Below, piece after piece: positions 45,561 through 54,298 of a DNA stretch of 64,000 nucleotides (position 1 is the stretch's first letter; every line of letters starts with the position of its first letter). Made by a program: the position numbers and the translations under genes. The notes beneath the pieces were generated by a model that was not told where the DNA came from, did not search any database, and saw only the letters and a program-made list of their open reading frames with translations. Source of the DNA: Butyrivibrio sp. (lineage in GTDB: Bacteria; Bacillota; Clostridia; Lachnospirales; Lachnospiraceae); NCBI GenBank assembly GCA_022486625.1, contig JAKVKH010000010.1, positions 23,611-87,610 on the forward strand, in the 5' to 3' direction.

Positions 45561-46436
45561 TTATTCAGTGATCTTCCCGTACACCTGCGGTCTTCTGTCA
45601 CGGAACAGTCCCCATTCAAGACGCTCCTGACGGATCTGCGCAAAATCAAAGGATGCAGTCAGAATCTCTTCATTCTCCCTGGAGCCATCCTGCAGGATCT
45701 GCCCTGTTGCATCTGTAATAAATGACGAGCCGTAGAACTTCAGTGCCGACTTCTGATTTCCGTTTTCCGCACAGGGTTCCACTGCTTCCGTTCCGATACG
45801 GTTTGCTGCAACCACAGGCATCACATTGGCTGCTGCATGCCCCTGCATCGTACGTCTCCAGTGTCCGGCACTGTCCACCTTCAGAATCAGTTCACTGCCG
45901 ATGGCTGTCGGATAGAGCAAAAGATCCGCCCCCATCAGCGCCATACATCTGGCCACTTCCGGAAACCACTGATCCCAGCAGATTCCAACGCCGATATTAC
46001 CATAAGTGGTATCCCATACCTTAAATCCGGTATTTCCCGGCGTAAAATAAAACTTTTCCTGATAATAATGATCATCCGGAATATGCGTCTTGCGATAAAT
46101 CCCGAGAAGTTTTCCACAATCAAGAATGGCCACGGAGTTGTAAAGCACATTCCCGTCTTTTTCAAAAAAGCTGACAGGCATCACAATCTGAAGCTGCTGT
46201 GTCACCTTCAGAAAATGCTGTACTGCAGCATTTTCCATAACAGGCTTTGCATAGGCATAATATTCATACCTGCGTTCCTGACAGAAATACTGCCGTTCAA
46301 ACAATTCCGGCAAAAGGACAATCTGCGCATCCGCCTTTCTGACCATTTCCTCCGCATGTGCAATATTCTCTGCCGGATCACGGCTCATTTTCATCTGTAC
46401 TGCTGCCACCTTTACGGTACCTGCTGTGTAATGCAA
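45561..46436 (-). CDS. aguB: N-carbamoylputrescine amidase
   Basis: Nitrilase-superfamily enzyme of 291 residues that releases putrescine, CO2 and ammonia from N-carbamoylputrescine. The Glu-Lys-Cys triad is visible in LLPELFE, YRKTHIPDDHYYQEKFYF and GICWDQWFPE. The start is TTG at 46436, nine bases after GGAGGAGG, which places it inside the end of aguA (25-base overlap); no ATG fits the family N-terminus. It is last in the operon and completes the agmatine-to-putrescine route with aguA. Confidence 0.94.
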   Translation of the reverse strand: MHYTAGTVKVAAVQMKMSRDPAENIAHAEEMVRKADAQIVLLPELFERQYFCQERRYEYYAYAKPVMENAAVQHFLKVTQQLQIVMPVSFFEKDGNVLYNSVAILDCGKLLGIYRKTHIPDDHYYQEKFYFTPGNTGFKVWDTTYGNIGVGICWDQWFPEVARCMALMGADLLLYPTAIGSELILKVDSAGHWRRTMQGHAAANVMPVVAANRIGTEAVEPCAENGNQKSALKFYGSSFITDATGQILQDGSRENEEILTASFDFAQIRQERLEWGLFRDRRPQVYGKITE

Positions 46437-47491
46437 TGTATGTTGCCTCCTCCCATCAGAATATCCCTTGTCATAACCGGAACCACTGTTCTGTCCGGAA
46501 ATTCCCGCTGCAGAATATTTACCGCCGTTCCATCATTGATATCCCCGAACTGCGGCACAAGCACCGCCGCATTCGAAATATAGAAATTCACATAAGAAGC
46601 TGCAAGGCGCTCCCCTGTTTCACGGGTATCTTCTCCTTCTTCATAGGAAAAGCCTGCGGCATCTTCTGCGCTTACGCAGACCGGAACTGACGGAACAGGC
46701 AGTCTGACCACTTCTATCGTTCTGCCTTTGGCATCTGTGGCATTCTCAAGGACATGCAGATCTGCCAGGGAACGTTCATACTGCGGATCATCCTGCTGAT
46801 CCGTCCATGCCAGTACCACCCGGCCCGGTGCTGTAAACGCACAGATGTTATCCACATGCCCGTCTGTTTCATCGTTATATATCCCATATGGAAGCCAGAT
46901 TACTTTTGTGATTCCCAGATACGCTGCCAGCTGCTTTTCAATCTGTGCTTTGGTCAACTGCGGATTACGCCCTTTACTGAGCAGGCATTCTTCTGTCGTA
47001 ATCAGCGTTCCCTCGCCGTCTGTATGTATGGAACCGCCCTCGAGCACAAACGGTCTTGCGCTCACACAGGGAATCTCCAGTTTTCTGCATACTTCCGCTG
47101 CGCAGGCATCATCCTGTTCATAATCCTGATACAGTCCGTCAAAATCACCGCCCCAGGCATTGAATTTCCAGTCAATTCCCTTTACGATGCCTGCTTCATT
47201 CCTGACAAACGTCGGGCACATATCTCTCGCCCAGGCATCATCTGTCGGAATATCCAGAAAATGAATCTGTGCATCTTCCTCAAGCAGTGAAGGATCCGGT
47301 TTCTGCATATGATACAGTACCCACACATTTTCATTTCCGGCATACGCGATACCTTTTATGATTTCTGCGAAAGCTCTCTGCGCCTTTACCGCACCTTCCG
47401 GCCATGAGCCGGGACGAACCGGCCAGATCATGACTGTCCCGCGATGCGGCGCATATTCTGCCGGCATGATCAGTTTCTCCATATGATTCAT
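46412..47491 (-). CDS. aguA: Agmatine deiminase
   Basis: Guanidino-modifying enzyme of 359 residues converting agmatine to N-carbamoylputrescine and ammonia. The PAD-fold active site is clear: DDAWARDMCPTF, LEGGSIHTDGEGT, NDETDGHVDN and the catalytic Cys in GGGNIHCITQQ near the C-terminus. AAGGA lies eight bases before the ATG. The ATG overlaps the nspC stop by four bases (ATGA), so they are translationally coupled. Member of the polyamine operon. Confidence 0.96.
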   Translation of the reverse strand: MNHMEKLIMPAEYAPHRGTVMIWPVRPGSWPEGAVKAQRAFAEIIKGIAYAGNENVWVLYHMQKPDPSLLEEDAQIHFLDIPTDDAWARDMCPTFVRNEAGIVKGIDWKFNAWGGDFDGLYQDYEQDDACAAEVCRKLEIPCVSARPFVLEGGSIHTDGEGTLITTEECLLSKGRNPQLTKAQIEKQLAAYLGITKVIWLPYGIYNDETDGHVDNICAFTAPGRVVLAWTDQQDDPQYERSLADLHVLENATDAKGRTIEVVRLPVPSVPVCVSAEDAAGFSYEEGEDTRETGERLAASYVNFYISNAAVLVPQFGDINDGTAVNILQREFPDRTVVPVMTRDILMGGGNIHCITQQVP

Positions 47492-48618
47492 GACAACCGT
47501 CCTTTAAAATCCATGTAGTCAAATGTCCGGATCAGCTGATATGATCCGTCTTCCCTGCGTGCTGCGATTGCAGGCAGTGCAATTCCGTTGAATGTATTAT
47601 TTTTACAAATGGAATATATTGCCATATCTTCAAACACAAGCGTATCTCCCGGCTTCTTCTCCTCATCAAAGGAATAATCACCGATGATATCTCCTGCAAG
47701 ACAGGTATTTCCCGTCAGGCGATAGGTATACTTCTTCTCCCCTGATTCTGCGCTGCCCTGAAGCGGCGGTCTGTACGGCATTTCCAGTACATCCGGCATA
47801 TGGCAGGCGGCAGAAGCGTCCAGAATCAGATTCGTCACGTCACCGTTTCTGACAACGTCCAGTACAGTTGTCTTTAAATATCCTGCATTTAAGGCAACCG
47901 CTTCTCCCGGTTCAAGATATACTTCCACATCATAGGTATCCCTGACATGCGTAATCAGGCGCTCCAGGCGTGCGATATCATAATCAGCCCGTGTGATATG
48001 ATGTCCGCCGCCGAAATTCACCCACTTTACCATATGCAGGAAATCCGCAAATTTCTCTTCCACCGCCGCAATCGTTTTCTCCAGATCATCCGAATTCTGC
48101 TCACAGAGTGTATGAAAATGAATGCCTTCCAGCCCGGAAGCTGCAAAATCATAGCCGTCAAACGAAGCTCTCACTACGCCCATACGGGAACCCGGGCGGC
48201 ACGGATCATAAATCTCATGACCTTCCTGCGTCGGGCACTCCGGGTTGATCCTTATTCCGGCACTTACGCCGTGCAGATCTTTCCTGTGCTGCTCATACTG
48301 TGACAGACTGTTGAATACAATATGGTCACAGATCCGCGTAATCTCATCAAATTCGCTGCGCAGGTACGCAGGTGCAAAAATATGGTTTTCCTTTCTGAAT
48401 TCTTCTGCGCCAAGGCGGGCCTCAAAGAGACTGCTCGCCGTTGTACCGCTCAAATACTCACGGATCAGCGGATATTCATAAAAGCACGAAAATGCCTTCT
48501 GTGCCAGCAGAATATGGCATCCGGTGTGATCCATCACGCGCTTTAATATTTCGCAGTTACTGCGCAGCTTTTTTTCATCCAGAATATAGCATGGTGTCGG
48601 TAATTCTTTTTCTGTCAT
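47488..48618 (-). CDS. nspC: Carboxynorspermidine/carboxyspermidine decarboxylase
   Basis: PLP-dependent, alanine-racemase-fold decarboxylase of 376 residues that makes spermidine from carboxyspermidine (or norspermidine from carboxynorspermidine). The PLP Lys is in LLAQKAFSC; GIHFHTLCEQ, VNFGGGHHITR, YLEPGEAV and LDASAACHMPD are typical. It lies 11 bases after the carboxyspermidine dehydrogenase gene and overlaps aguA. With putrescine made by AguB, spermidine is the expected product. Confidence 0.95.
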   Translation of the reverse strand: MTEKELPTPCYILDEKKLRSNCEILKRVMDHTGCHILLAQKAFSCFYEYPLIREYLSGTTASSLFEARLGAEEFRKENHIFAPAYLRSEFDEITRICDHIVFNSLSQYEQHRKDLHGVSAGIRINPECPTQEGHEIYDPCRPGSRMGVVRASFDGYDFAASGLEGIHFHTLCEQNSDDLEKTIAAVEEKFADFLHMVKWVNFGGGHHITRADYDIARLERLITHVRDTYDVEVYLEPGEAVALNAGYLKTTVLDVVRNGDVTNLILDASAACHMPDVLEMPYRPPLQGSAESGEKKYTYRLTGNTCLAGDIIGDYSFDEEKKPGDTLVFEDMAIYSICKNNTFNGIALPAIAARREDGSYQLIRTFDYMDFKGRLS

Positions 48619-48629
48619 CTGCCCATCCC

Positions 48630-49889
48630 TTACTCTACCAGAACCGGGTTTTCATCAACTTCCCACGGAAGTCCCCATTTATTCAGTGCTTCCATATACG
48701 GATCCGGATCAAATTCATCCGTCGTAAATACGCCCGGCGCCTTCCATGTACCGTCTGCCACAAGCATTGTACCGATCATGGCCGGAACACCTGTTGTATA
48801 ACTGATGGCCTGACTCTCTACTTCCTTATAGCATTCCTGATGGTCACAGATATTGTAGATGTAGATCTTCTTCTCCCTGCCATCCTTTTTACCGGTAAAG
48901 ATACAGCCGATATTTGTCTTGCCCTTTGTACGGGGGCCAAGAGACGCCGGATCCGGAAGCAGTGCCTTCAGGAACTGAATCGGAACAATCTCTCTTCCTT
49001 CATACATGATCGGCCTGGTTGACAACATACCGACATCTTCAAGACATCTCATATGGTCCAGATAGCTCTGACCGAAAGTCATGAAGAAACGGATTCTCTT
49101 TACTTCCGGCATATGCTTTGCAAGTGCTTCAATTTCCTCATGATGCAGCAGGTACATATCCTTCTGGCCGACACCCTTGAAATTGTATTCCCGCTTAATG
49201 CTCATGGCCGGAATCTCTACCCATTTGCCGTTTTCCACGTAGCTGCCCGGTGCAGACACCTCACGCAGATTGATCTCCGGATTGAAATTCGTCGCAAACG
49301 CATAGCCGTGATCGCCGCCGTTGCAGTCCAGAATATCAATGGTATCGATGGTATCGAAGTAATGCTTTCTGGCATATGCTGCATAAACACTGGTCACACC
49401 CGGATCAAATCCGGTTCCGCACAGTGCAGTCAGTCCTGCCTGCTTAAATTTCTCCTGATATGCCCACTGCCAGGAATAATCAAAGTAAGCTGAGAAGCCA
49501 AGTTCTCTGCAACGCTTTTCATATACCGCACGCCACTTCGGATCGTCTGTATCCTCCGGCTCATAATTGGCTGTATCCACATAATTCACGCCGGTTTCAA
49601 GGCAGGCATCCATAATCGTCAGATCCTGATAGGGAAGCGCAACGTTCAGCACCGTATCCGGCTGATAGGAACGGATCAGTTGTACCAGTTGTGAAACATC
49701 ATCCGCATCTACCTGCGCTGTTTCGATTCTGGTTGTGGTTGATTTCTGAATCTTCTCCTTTAATGCCTCGCATTTACTGACTGTTCTGCTGGCGATACAG
49801 ATATCAGTAAATACCCCGCTGTTCTGACAGCATTTGCGGATTGCAACCTGTGCAACCCCGCCGCAACCGATGATTAAGACTTTAGACAT
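48630..49889 (-). CDS. Carboxyspermidine dehydrogenase (saccharopine dehydrogenase family)
   Basis: Enzyme of 419 residues that condenses putrescine with aspartate semialdehyde using NADPH. The N-terminal nucleotide fold shows KVLIIGCGGVAQVAIRKC; conserved family blocks include NVALPYQDLTIMDACL, TGVNYVDTANYE, TGFDPGVTSVYAAYA and DCNGGDHGYAFATNFNPE. The ATG at 49889 has AGGAGG eight to nine bases upstream and overlaps the speE stop by eight bases. The next gene, nspC, uses its product. The symbol lys1 is often given in databases but lysine synthesis is not implied. Confidence 0.94.
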   Translation of the reverse strand: MSKVLIIGCGGVAQVAIRKCCQNSGVFTDICIASRTVSKCEALKEKIQKSTTTRIETAQVDADDVSQLVQLIRSYQPDTVLNVALPYQDLTIMDACLETGVNYVDTANYEPEDTDDPKWRAVYEKRCRELGFSAYFDYSWQWAYQEKFKQAGLTALCGTGFDPGVTSVYAAYARKHYFDTIDTIDILDCNGGDHGYAFATNFNPEINLREVSAPGSYVENGKWVEIPAMSIKREYNFKGVGQKDMYLLHHEEIEALAKHMPEVKRIRFFMTFGQSYLDHMRCLEDVGMLSTRPIMYEGREIVPIQFLKALLPDPASLGPRTKGKTNIGCIFTGKKDGREKKIYIYNICDHQECYKEVESQAISYTTGVPAMIGTMLVADGTWKAPGVFTTDEFDPDPYMEALNKWGLPWEVDENPVLVE

Positions 49890-50766
49890 GTTTTCTTTCC
49901 TCCTCTTCCAGAATATCCTCAATATATCTTGGCAGCATGAACGCGCCGATATGCAGATTTGTTGTATAATATTCCGTCTTTATGCCCCTCGCTTTCCAGC
50001 GCGGCGCATCAAAATCGTCAATAGGGTGATATTTTTTGCTTGCAAATCCGAACATCCAGTAACCGGAAGGACAGGTCGGAATGTGTGCCTGATAAACACG
50101 GCTGATCGGGAAACTCTGGTACACTTTTCTGTGCATGGCACGGAATGCACTTTCGTCCTCATCAAAGAACGGGCTTCCATGCTGATATACCATGATACCG
50201 TCTTCCTTCAGTGCACGGAAACAGCTTCCGTAAAACTCTTTGGTAAAAAGACCTTCTGTATGTCCGAACGGATCCGTAGAATCATTAATGATAATATCGT
50301 ATTCATTTTCACGTCCGCGCAGAAACCGCAGTCCATCCTGATAAATCACCTGTACTCTGGGCTCATCCAGTCCTTTCGCAGCTTCCGGAAAATACTTTCT
50401 GCAGACGTCTACCATCTGTTCATCCGGTTCTACCACACAGATTTCCTTTACCTCCGGATAATGGGCAAACTCACGGGCAACGCCCCCGTCACCGCCACCG
50501 ATGATCAGTACCTTTTCCGCATGCGGATGCACTGCCATCGGCACATGTGTCACCATTTCATTATAGATAAATTCATCCGCCTCAGAAAAAAGGATGTCTC
50601 CATCCAGCGTCAGAAATCTTCCGAATTCCGCAGACTCAAATACATCAATCCGCTGAAATTCGCTTTCCGCGCTGTATAACTGGCGTTCTACACGTATATT
50701 CATCTTTACATTTTCCGTATAGAATTCAGAAACTGTAATATCAATCTTATCTGACCGTTCTGCCAT
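49882..50766 (-). CDS. speE: Spermidine synthase family aminopropyltransferase
   Basis: Aminopropyltransferase of 294 residues. The decarboxylated-AdoMet site is visible as LIIGGGDGGVAREFAHYP, CVVEPDEQMVDV, QDGLRFL and IINDSTDPFGHTEGLF, with an N-terminal beta domain containing ESEFQRIDVFES. The ATG at 50766 is preferred; a TTG at 50814 lacks a ribosome site, though the AGAGGG before the ATG is somewhat distant. A good promoter (50815-50843) precedes it and it is first in the polyamine operon. No speD is in the window, and the operon also holds the carboxyspermidine route, so its acceptor may be agmatine or another amine. Confidence 0.92.
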   Translation of the reverse strand: MAERSDKIDITVSEFYTENVKMNIRVERQLYSAESEFQRIDVFESAEFGRFLTLDGDILFSEADEFIYNEMVTHVPMAVHPHAEKVLIIGGGDGGVAREFAHYPEVKEICVVEPDEQMVDVCRKYFPEAAKGLDEPRVQVIYQDGLRFLRGRENEYDIIINDSTDPFGHTEGLFTKEFYGSCFRALKEDGIMVYQHGSPFFDEDESAFRAMHRKVYQSFPISRVYQAHIPTCPSGYWMFGFASKKYHPIDDFDAPRWKARGIKTEYYTTNLHIGAFMLPRYIEDILEEEERKHV

Positions 50767-50814
50767 TTTCTTCGCTTCCCTCTCTGCCTTTTTTATATGG
50801 ATCCTGTTACGCAA

Positions 50815-50843
50815 ATCTTATCATCCATGAGTCTTGTTTACAA
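50815..50843 (-). promoter_or_regulatory. Sigma-A promoter of the polyamine operon
   Basis: On the minus strand TTGTAA (50843-50838), a 17-base spacer and TAAGAT (50820-50815), about 50 bases before speE. Confidence 0.65.
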
Positions 50844-50877
50844 TTAAAAAATGATTCTGAAATACACCTTATTTTCA

Positions 50878-50940
50878 TAAAAAATACAGCGCACTGTCAT
50901 CCGGCCTGAAAAGCCATCACAGTGCGCTGTTTCTGAATCT
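50878..50940 (-). terminator. Terminator of the acyl-CoA synthetase-like gene
   Basis: A 12-bp perfect stem, ACAGCGCACTGT (50886-50897) with its complement at 50929-50940, enclosing a 31-base loop with its own small stem, followed on the minus strand by ATTTTTT. Confidence 0.85.
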
Positions 50941-50950
50941 GTTTTATTTT

Positions 50951-52738
50951 TTATTCTGCCAGAACCGTATCCACCGGCTGACCCTCTGCGGTAAAGAATC
51001 CCTTACGGTCTTTTCTCAGAGATTCATTGTCTCTTTTTCCGTTCGGATGAACCGGAAATGCCTCACGTATTTTAAAGAACTGCGGAACAGCATAATCCTG
51101 CAGGTTTTTCTCGCAAAGCGCTGAAATACGTCTGATAACCTCTGCATGATCTTCCTTCACTCTGCTGCTCAGCATGACATGGGCCACCGGAACTGTCTTT
51201 CCATGGATGCTGATATCAACAACTTTGCAGAGTGCTATGGCCGGATCATTCAGGATTGCATATTCAGCATCAAAAAGGAATACCCTCTGTTCATCTTCCG
51301 TACAATAGGAATCACTTGCTCTTCCCAGAATAAAAATATCTCCGTCCTGATCCACATATCCGATATCACCGGTACATCCCCATACCCGGCCCTGATCATC
51401 TGTCTTAAAGAATTCCTCCGTTGCTTCAGGATTCTGATAATATTCTTTCATATGTGAAGCTGTCAGGACACGGATTTCGCCTCTCTTGCCAAAAGGCATC
51501 TCCTGGTTGGTTTCAAGATCAAACGCTGCCACAACAGAACCCAGAAGAGGGAATCCCACACTGCCGATCTTGTTATGTGTCGGAGAAGTAGAAGTAATCG
51601 TACTTCCAAGTTCACACATCCCATAACCCTTGTTCAGATGTGATTTTGATCCATGCTCGGCAAGAAATCTGTTCAACTCATTCTCCACCTGCGGAAGGAC
51701 CTGTTCTCCTCCGGTAAGCGGATAACTCAGGAAAGAAAGATCCGTTGATTTCAGTTCCTTGCAATGCATTGCGTATACCCAGAAGCTGGTGGTTGCAAGT
51801 GTAAGATTCGGTTTATACTTGATCAGATCGCGGACAAATGATTCCTTACTGAATGCGGGTTCCGGAATAACCGTCATTCCAAGCGACAACGGCATCAGCA
51901 GTGACAGAACAATCCCTGTAGAAAACCATACCGGAATCAGCTGCAGGAATATGCCGCTTCTTTCATAATGAAATTCCGGAAGCAGATAAAATGCAATTGT
52001 AGAATTAATTCCATTATTGGTCAGTACAATACCCTTGGATGCTCCGGTAGTTCCTGAAGAATATACCATAACAACCGGTGTATCCTTTACATATGGTTCA
52101 TCAATGCTTCCCGTATAATCAGCCCCGGTCTTTATAAACTGATTCCATGACATATACCTGCTGTCATTTTTCAATGCACCCGTCAGTGACGCATCCGCCT
52201 TTTCCTTAATTCCTGCAATCGCACGTGCAAAGGCCGGAAAAGAATTGGTAACAGGCATGATAATTATCTTTTTCGTACATGTTTTATCTATGGCTTCAGA
52301 AATATATGAATACATTTTATCGAGAATGAAAAGGAAATCTGATCCGGTAAAATTGATTCTTTCGATCTTCTGTTCCGTAGTAAAAAGAGGATTGATAAAA
52401 TTGGCAATTGCACCGATCCTACTGCAGGCAAGTACAATGTAAATTGCCTCCGGTACGCCTGCTGTACAGAGTGTAACGCGATCCCCGCGCTTAACACCTG
52501 CTTTTTTCAGTGCCTTTGCGCAGGCTTCCACCTGTTCAAACATCTTCGCATAGCTGATATTAAACCCGAAGAAACGGATTGCTGTAGCATTCATGTTATC
52601 CTGGTTATGATGCAGAACACTATCATATACAGTCTGTTCAGTCTGACTTAGGTCTACCTTTTTTGCCTGATAGAACTGCAGCCACGGCTGATCGGTTGAC
52701 GGGTATCCACTTTCTTTTGCGAGGATCGTTGAATTCAT
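50951..52738 (-). CDS. AMP-dependent synthetase/ligase (acyl-CoA synthetase-like)
   Basis: ANL-superfamily enzyme of 595 residues that would adenylate a carboxylic acid. Core motifs are VYSSGTTGASKGIVLTN, YGMCELGST, TGDIGYVDQDG and GRASDSY; the C-terminal Lys region reads HPNGKRDNESLRKD. The segment after GRASD is unusual for acyl-CoA synthetases (no I-K-x-x-G), so the partner step may differ. Substrate is unknown; candidates are fatty or aromatic acids. The ATG at 52738 has AAAGGA six bases upstream. It is a one-gene unit with a c-di-GMP-I riboswitch and terminator in its leader and a terminator at its end. Confidence 0.9.
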   Translation of the reverse strand: MNSTILAKESGYPSTDQPWLQFYQAKKVDLSQTEQTVYDSVLHHNQDNMNATAIRFFGFNISYAKMFEQVEACAKALKKAGVKRGDRVTLCTAGVPEAIYIVLACSRIGAIANFINPLFTTEQKIERINFTGSDFLFILDKMYSYISEAIDKTCTKKIIIMPVTNSFPAFARAIAGIKEKADASLTGALKNDSRYMSWNQFIKTGADYTGSIDEPYVKDTPVVMVYSSGTTGASKGIVLTNNGINSTIAFYLLPEFHYERSGIFLQLIPVWFSTGIVLSLLMPLSLGMTVIPEPAFSKESFVRDLIKYKPNLTLATTSFWVYAMHCKELKSTDLSFLSYPLTGGEQVLPQVENELNRFLAEHGSKSHLNKGYGMCELGSTITSTSPTHNKIGSVGFPLLGSVVAAFDLETNQEMPFGKRGEIRVLTASHMKEYYQNPEATEEFFKTDDQGRVWGCTGDIGYVDQDGDIFILGRASDSYCTEDEQRVFLFDAEYAILNDPAIALCKVVDISIHGKTVPVAHVMLSSRVKEDHAEVIRRISALCEKNLQDYAVPQFFKIREAFPVHPNGKRDNESLRKDRKGFFTAEGQPVDTVLAE

Positions 52739-52820
52739 TTCATTTCCTTTCTGAAAATAATTCACTATACACATTGGCTCTCAATCATGATATCCGCATC
52801 TCATGACTCCTTTTTTGCAC

Positions 52821-52847
52821 AAAAAAACCACCATGGCAATGGTGATT
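52821..52847 (-). terminator. Riboswitch-associated terminator
   Basis: On the minus strand AATCACCAT pairs with ATGGTGGTT around TGCC and is followed by seven T residues. It begins within a few bases of the aptamer end and about 80 bases before the coding start, so it is the expected expression platform. Confidence 0.85.
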
Positions 52848-52849
52848 GG

Positions 52850-52921
52850 TCGTGCAGCTGGCTGCCATCTCAGGCCCTGTAGTTTTGCGTCATAAGTTTT
52901 CACTTATTTTGCCGGATATTC
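52850..52921 (-). ncRNA. Cyclic-di-GMP-I (GEMM) riboswitch aptamer
   Basis: Minus strand. GGCAAA leads into a stem ATAAGT-GAAA-ACTTAT capped by the conserved GAAA tetraloop, followed directly by the signature GACGCAAAACTACAGGGCCT and then a second hairpin with GGCAGCCAGCTGC, which holds the tetraloop receptor side. Order and spacing match the GEMM-I consensus (one change, AAAAC for AAAGC). It senses cyclic-di-GMP. It lies in the leader of the acyl-CoA synthetase-like gene, in a genome segment full of c-di-GMP enzymes. Confidence 0.88.
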
Positions 52922-53027
52922 ATTAGTTCGAAATCATAGATCACTTTTTAAATAAAGTCAATATCATTTCAAAATATCGCACATTTCAAAAATAGTTCAA
53001 ATATTTTCTGACAATTCTTTTTTAAAC

Positions 53028-53070
53028 AGAAAACAGGGCCGGTAGAATCATATCTGCCGGTCCTGTTTCT
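53028..53070 (-). terminator. Terminator of the Rpn-like gene
   Basis: A 19-bp nearly perfect stem (53028-53046 with 53052-53070), GC-rich in the middle (GGGCCGG), followed on the minus strand by TTTTCTGTTT. Confidence 0.75.
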
Positions 53071-53113
53071 GCACTTTCCAGACATCTGTTTCTTCGCCGT
53101 TCAAAAGAAGAAA

Positions 53114-54016
53114 TCAGCTTTTCTCACTGCTTTCTGTAAGCACTCTGTATACTGCATCTGTATCATAATCCGGTGCGCACTTCTGTGCCGCATCTGCTAT
53201 CTTCTGAATCGCTGTAACATCTTCTTCCAGCTCCTCTGCAATTACCTCAATCGTCTTGTGCTTCTGCAGCTTTTTACAGACAAGGCTGATCAGCTTGCAC
53301 ATTTCACCTTCTTCACGACCTTCTTCACGACCTTCCCGAAGTGTATCATTATAATACATCTGAAACATGGTATACTCCTGCCTCCCTTCTTTACTGATTC
53401 GTTCTGTCAGAATACGTTTTCTGATTCTGGCAAGAAGCTCATCATCATCCGTCCGGACTGAGTTCATATTCTCTACAAATTTCAGGAACCTGATCATCTC
53501 CGGCGATACATCATCCATCGTTCCCTTTGTATTCAGTATTATTTTCACCGTGCCATCATCAAGATCAACTGCTGCATCCTGCTCGCACATGGTCTTAAAG
53601 GAATACAGATGCCGTTTTCTGCCAAACGGATCAAAGGTACAGATGAAAATGATCATCGAATCCTTAAGATCAAGAAAATCTTCTCCTTTATCAATGGCAT
53701 CCATATCCACTGAACTCTGATAATATCTTGATCTCCTTCCAATTGCCTTTTTAGGTTTTGTCTGCATCTCAATATCATATCTGGTGTTGTCATCTTTCAG
53801 ATACACATCCATACGGATCCCGCGCACTTCATAAGCAGTATCAATCTGCTTATCCATTTCCGGATATTCCACACGATCAATCCTTACACCGAGAATACGC
53901 TCCAGTACACCTCTGCTGATTTCCGGGTCCATCATGACCCTTTTGAACATAAAATCATCGGAGAATTCCAGTTCTTCATAACTTTTTACATTTCTGATTA
54001 CATTTTTTACTTCCAA
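53114..54016 (-). CDS. Rpn/PD-(D/E)XK nuclease family putative transposase
   Basis: Protein of 300 residues of the Rpn family, annotated as PD-(D/E)XK nuclease family transposase. The nuclease core (about 20-150) shows SDDFMFKRVM at its start and the metal motif in RMDVYLKDD and YDIEMQ (Asp, then Glu-x-Gln). Typical Rpn features follow: a helical middle and a charged coiled coil GREEGREEGE near residue 233. E. coli Rpn proteins promote recA-independent recombination. Translation begins at TTG (54016), six bases after GGAGG. It sits between speA and the rest of the polyamine genes, which suggests it inserted there; no terminal repeats were found. Confidence 0.9.
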   Translation of the reverse strand: MEVKNVIRNVKSYEELEFSDDFMFKRVMMDPEISRGVLERILGVRIDRVEYPEMDKQIDTAYEVRGIRMDVYLKDDNTRYDIEMQTKPKKAIGRRSRYYQSSVDMDAIDKGEDFLDLKDSMIIFICTFDPFGRKRHLYSFKTMCEQDAAVDLDDGTVKIILNTKGTMDDVSPEMIRFLKFVENMNSVRTDDDELLARIRKRILTERISKEGRQEYTMFQMYYNDTLREGREEGREEGEMCKLISLVCKKLQKHKTIEVIAEELEEDVTAIQKIADAAQKCAPDYDTDAVYRVLTESSEKS

Positions 54017-54238
54017 ACGCTTCCTCCATCATTATAAATAACCTGCCGGTTTTCTGCAACGCTTCGCGCTGCTGCAATAGTGAAAAATCGGGCGAAATGC
54101 CCAGGATATAAGCAGAATGAGAACCATCCTGCAAAGAGTAAGCAGTTGTAAAATCCGTCTGCTTCACGAAAAAAGATATTACCGGATAACATTTATTCTG
54201 TCAACAGATTCTGTCAGCAGCTTCATATCTCTTCTTTT
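54017..54238. other. Intergenic region with degraded palindromes
   Basis: Between the Rpn-like gene and the speA promoter. It holds hairpins TGCAACGC-TTC-GCGCTGCTGCA near 54055 and GGGCGAAATGCCC near 54092. The first resembles the GGTTGC-TTC-GCAACC palindromes of the repeat array at 59587 and may be a decayed copy. No gene is supported. Confidence 0.45.
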
Positions 54239-54263
54239 TCCTGCCAAAAGATTATGCTATAAT
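54235..54263 (+). promoter_or_regulatory. Promoter of speA
   Basis: TGCTATAAT with TATAAT at 54258-54263 is a full extended -10. The region 17 bases upstream (TTTTTC) is a weak -35. The box lies about 36 bases before the speA start. Confidence 0.6.
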
Positions 54264-54298
54264 CAGATGCACATAATCATATCAATGAGGTAAATGCA

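Noticed and set aside
53114..54016. Rpn-like gene as an intact insertion sequence
   Set aside because: No terminal inverted repeats or target duplication could be found around it, so only the gene is annotated.
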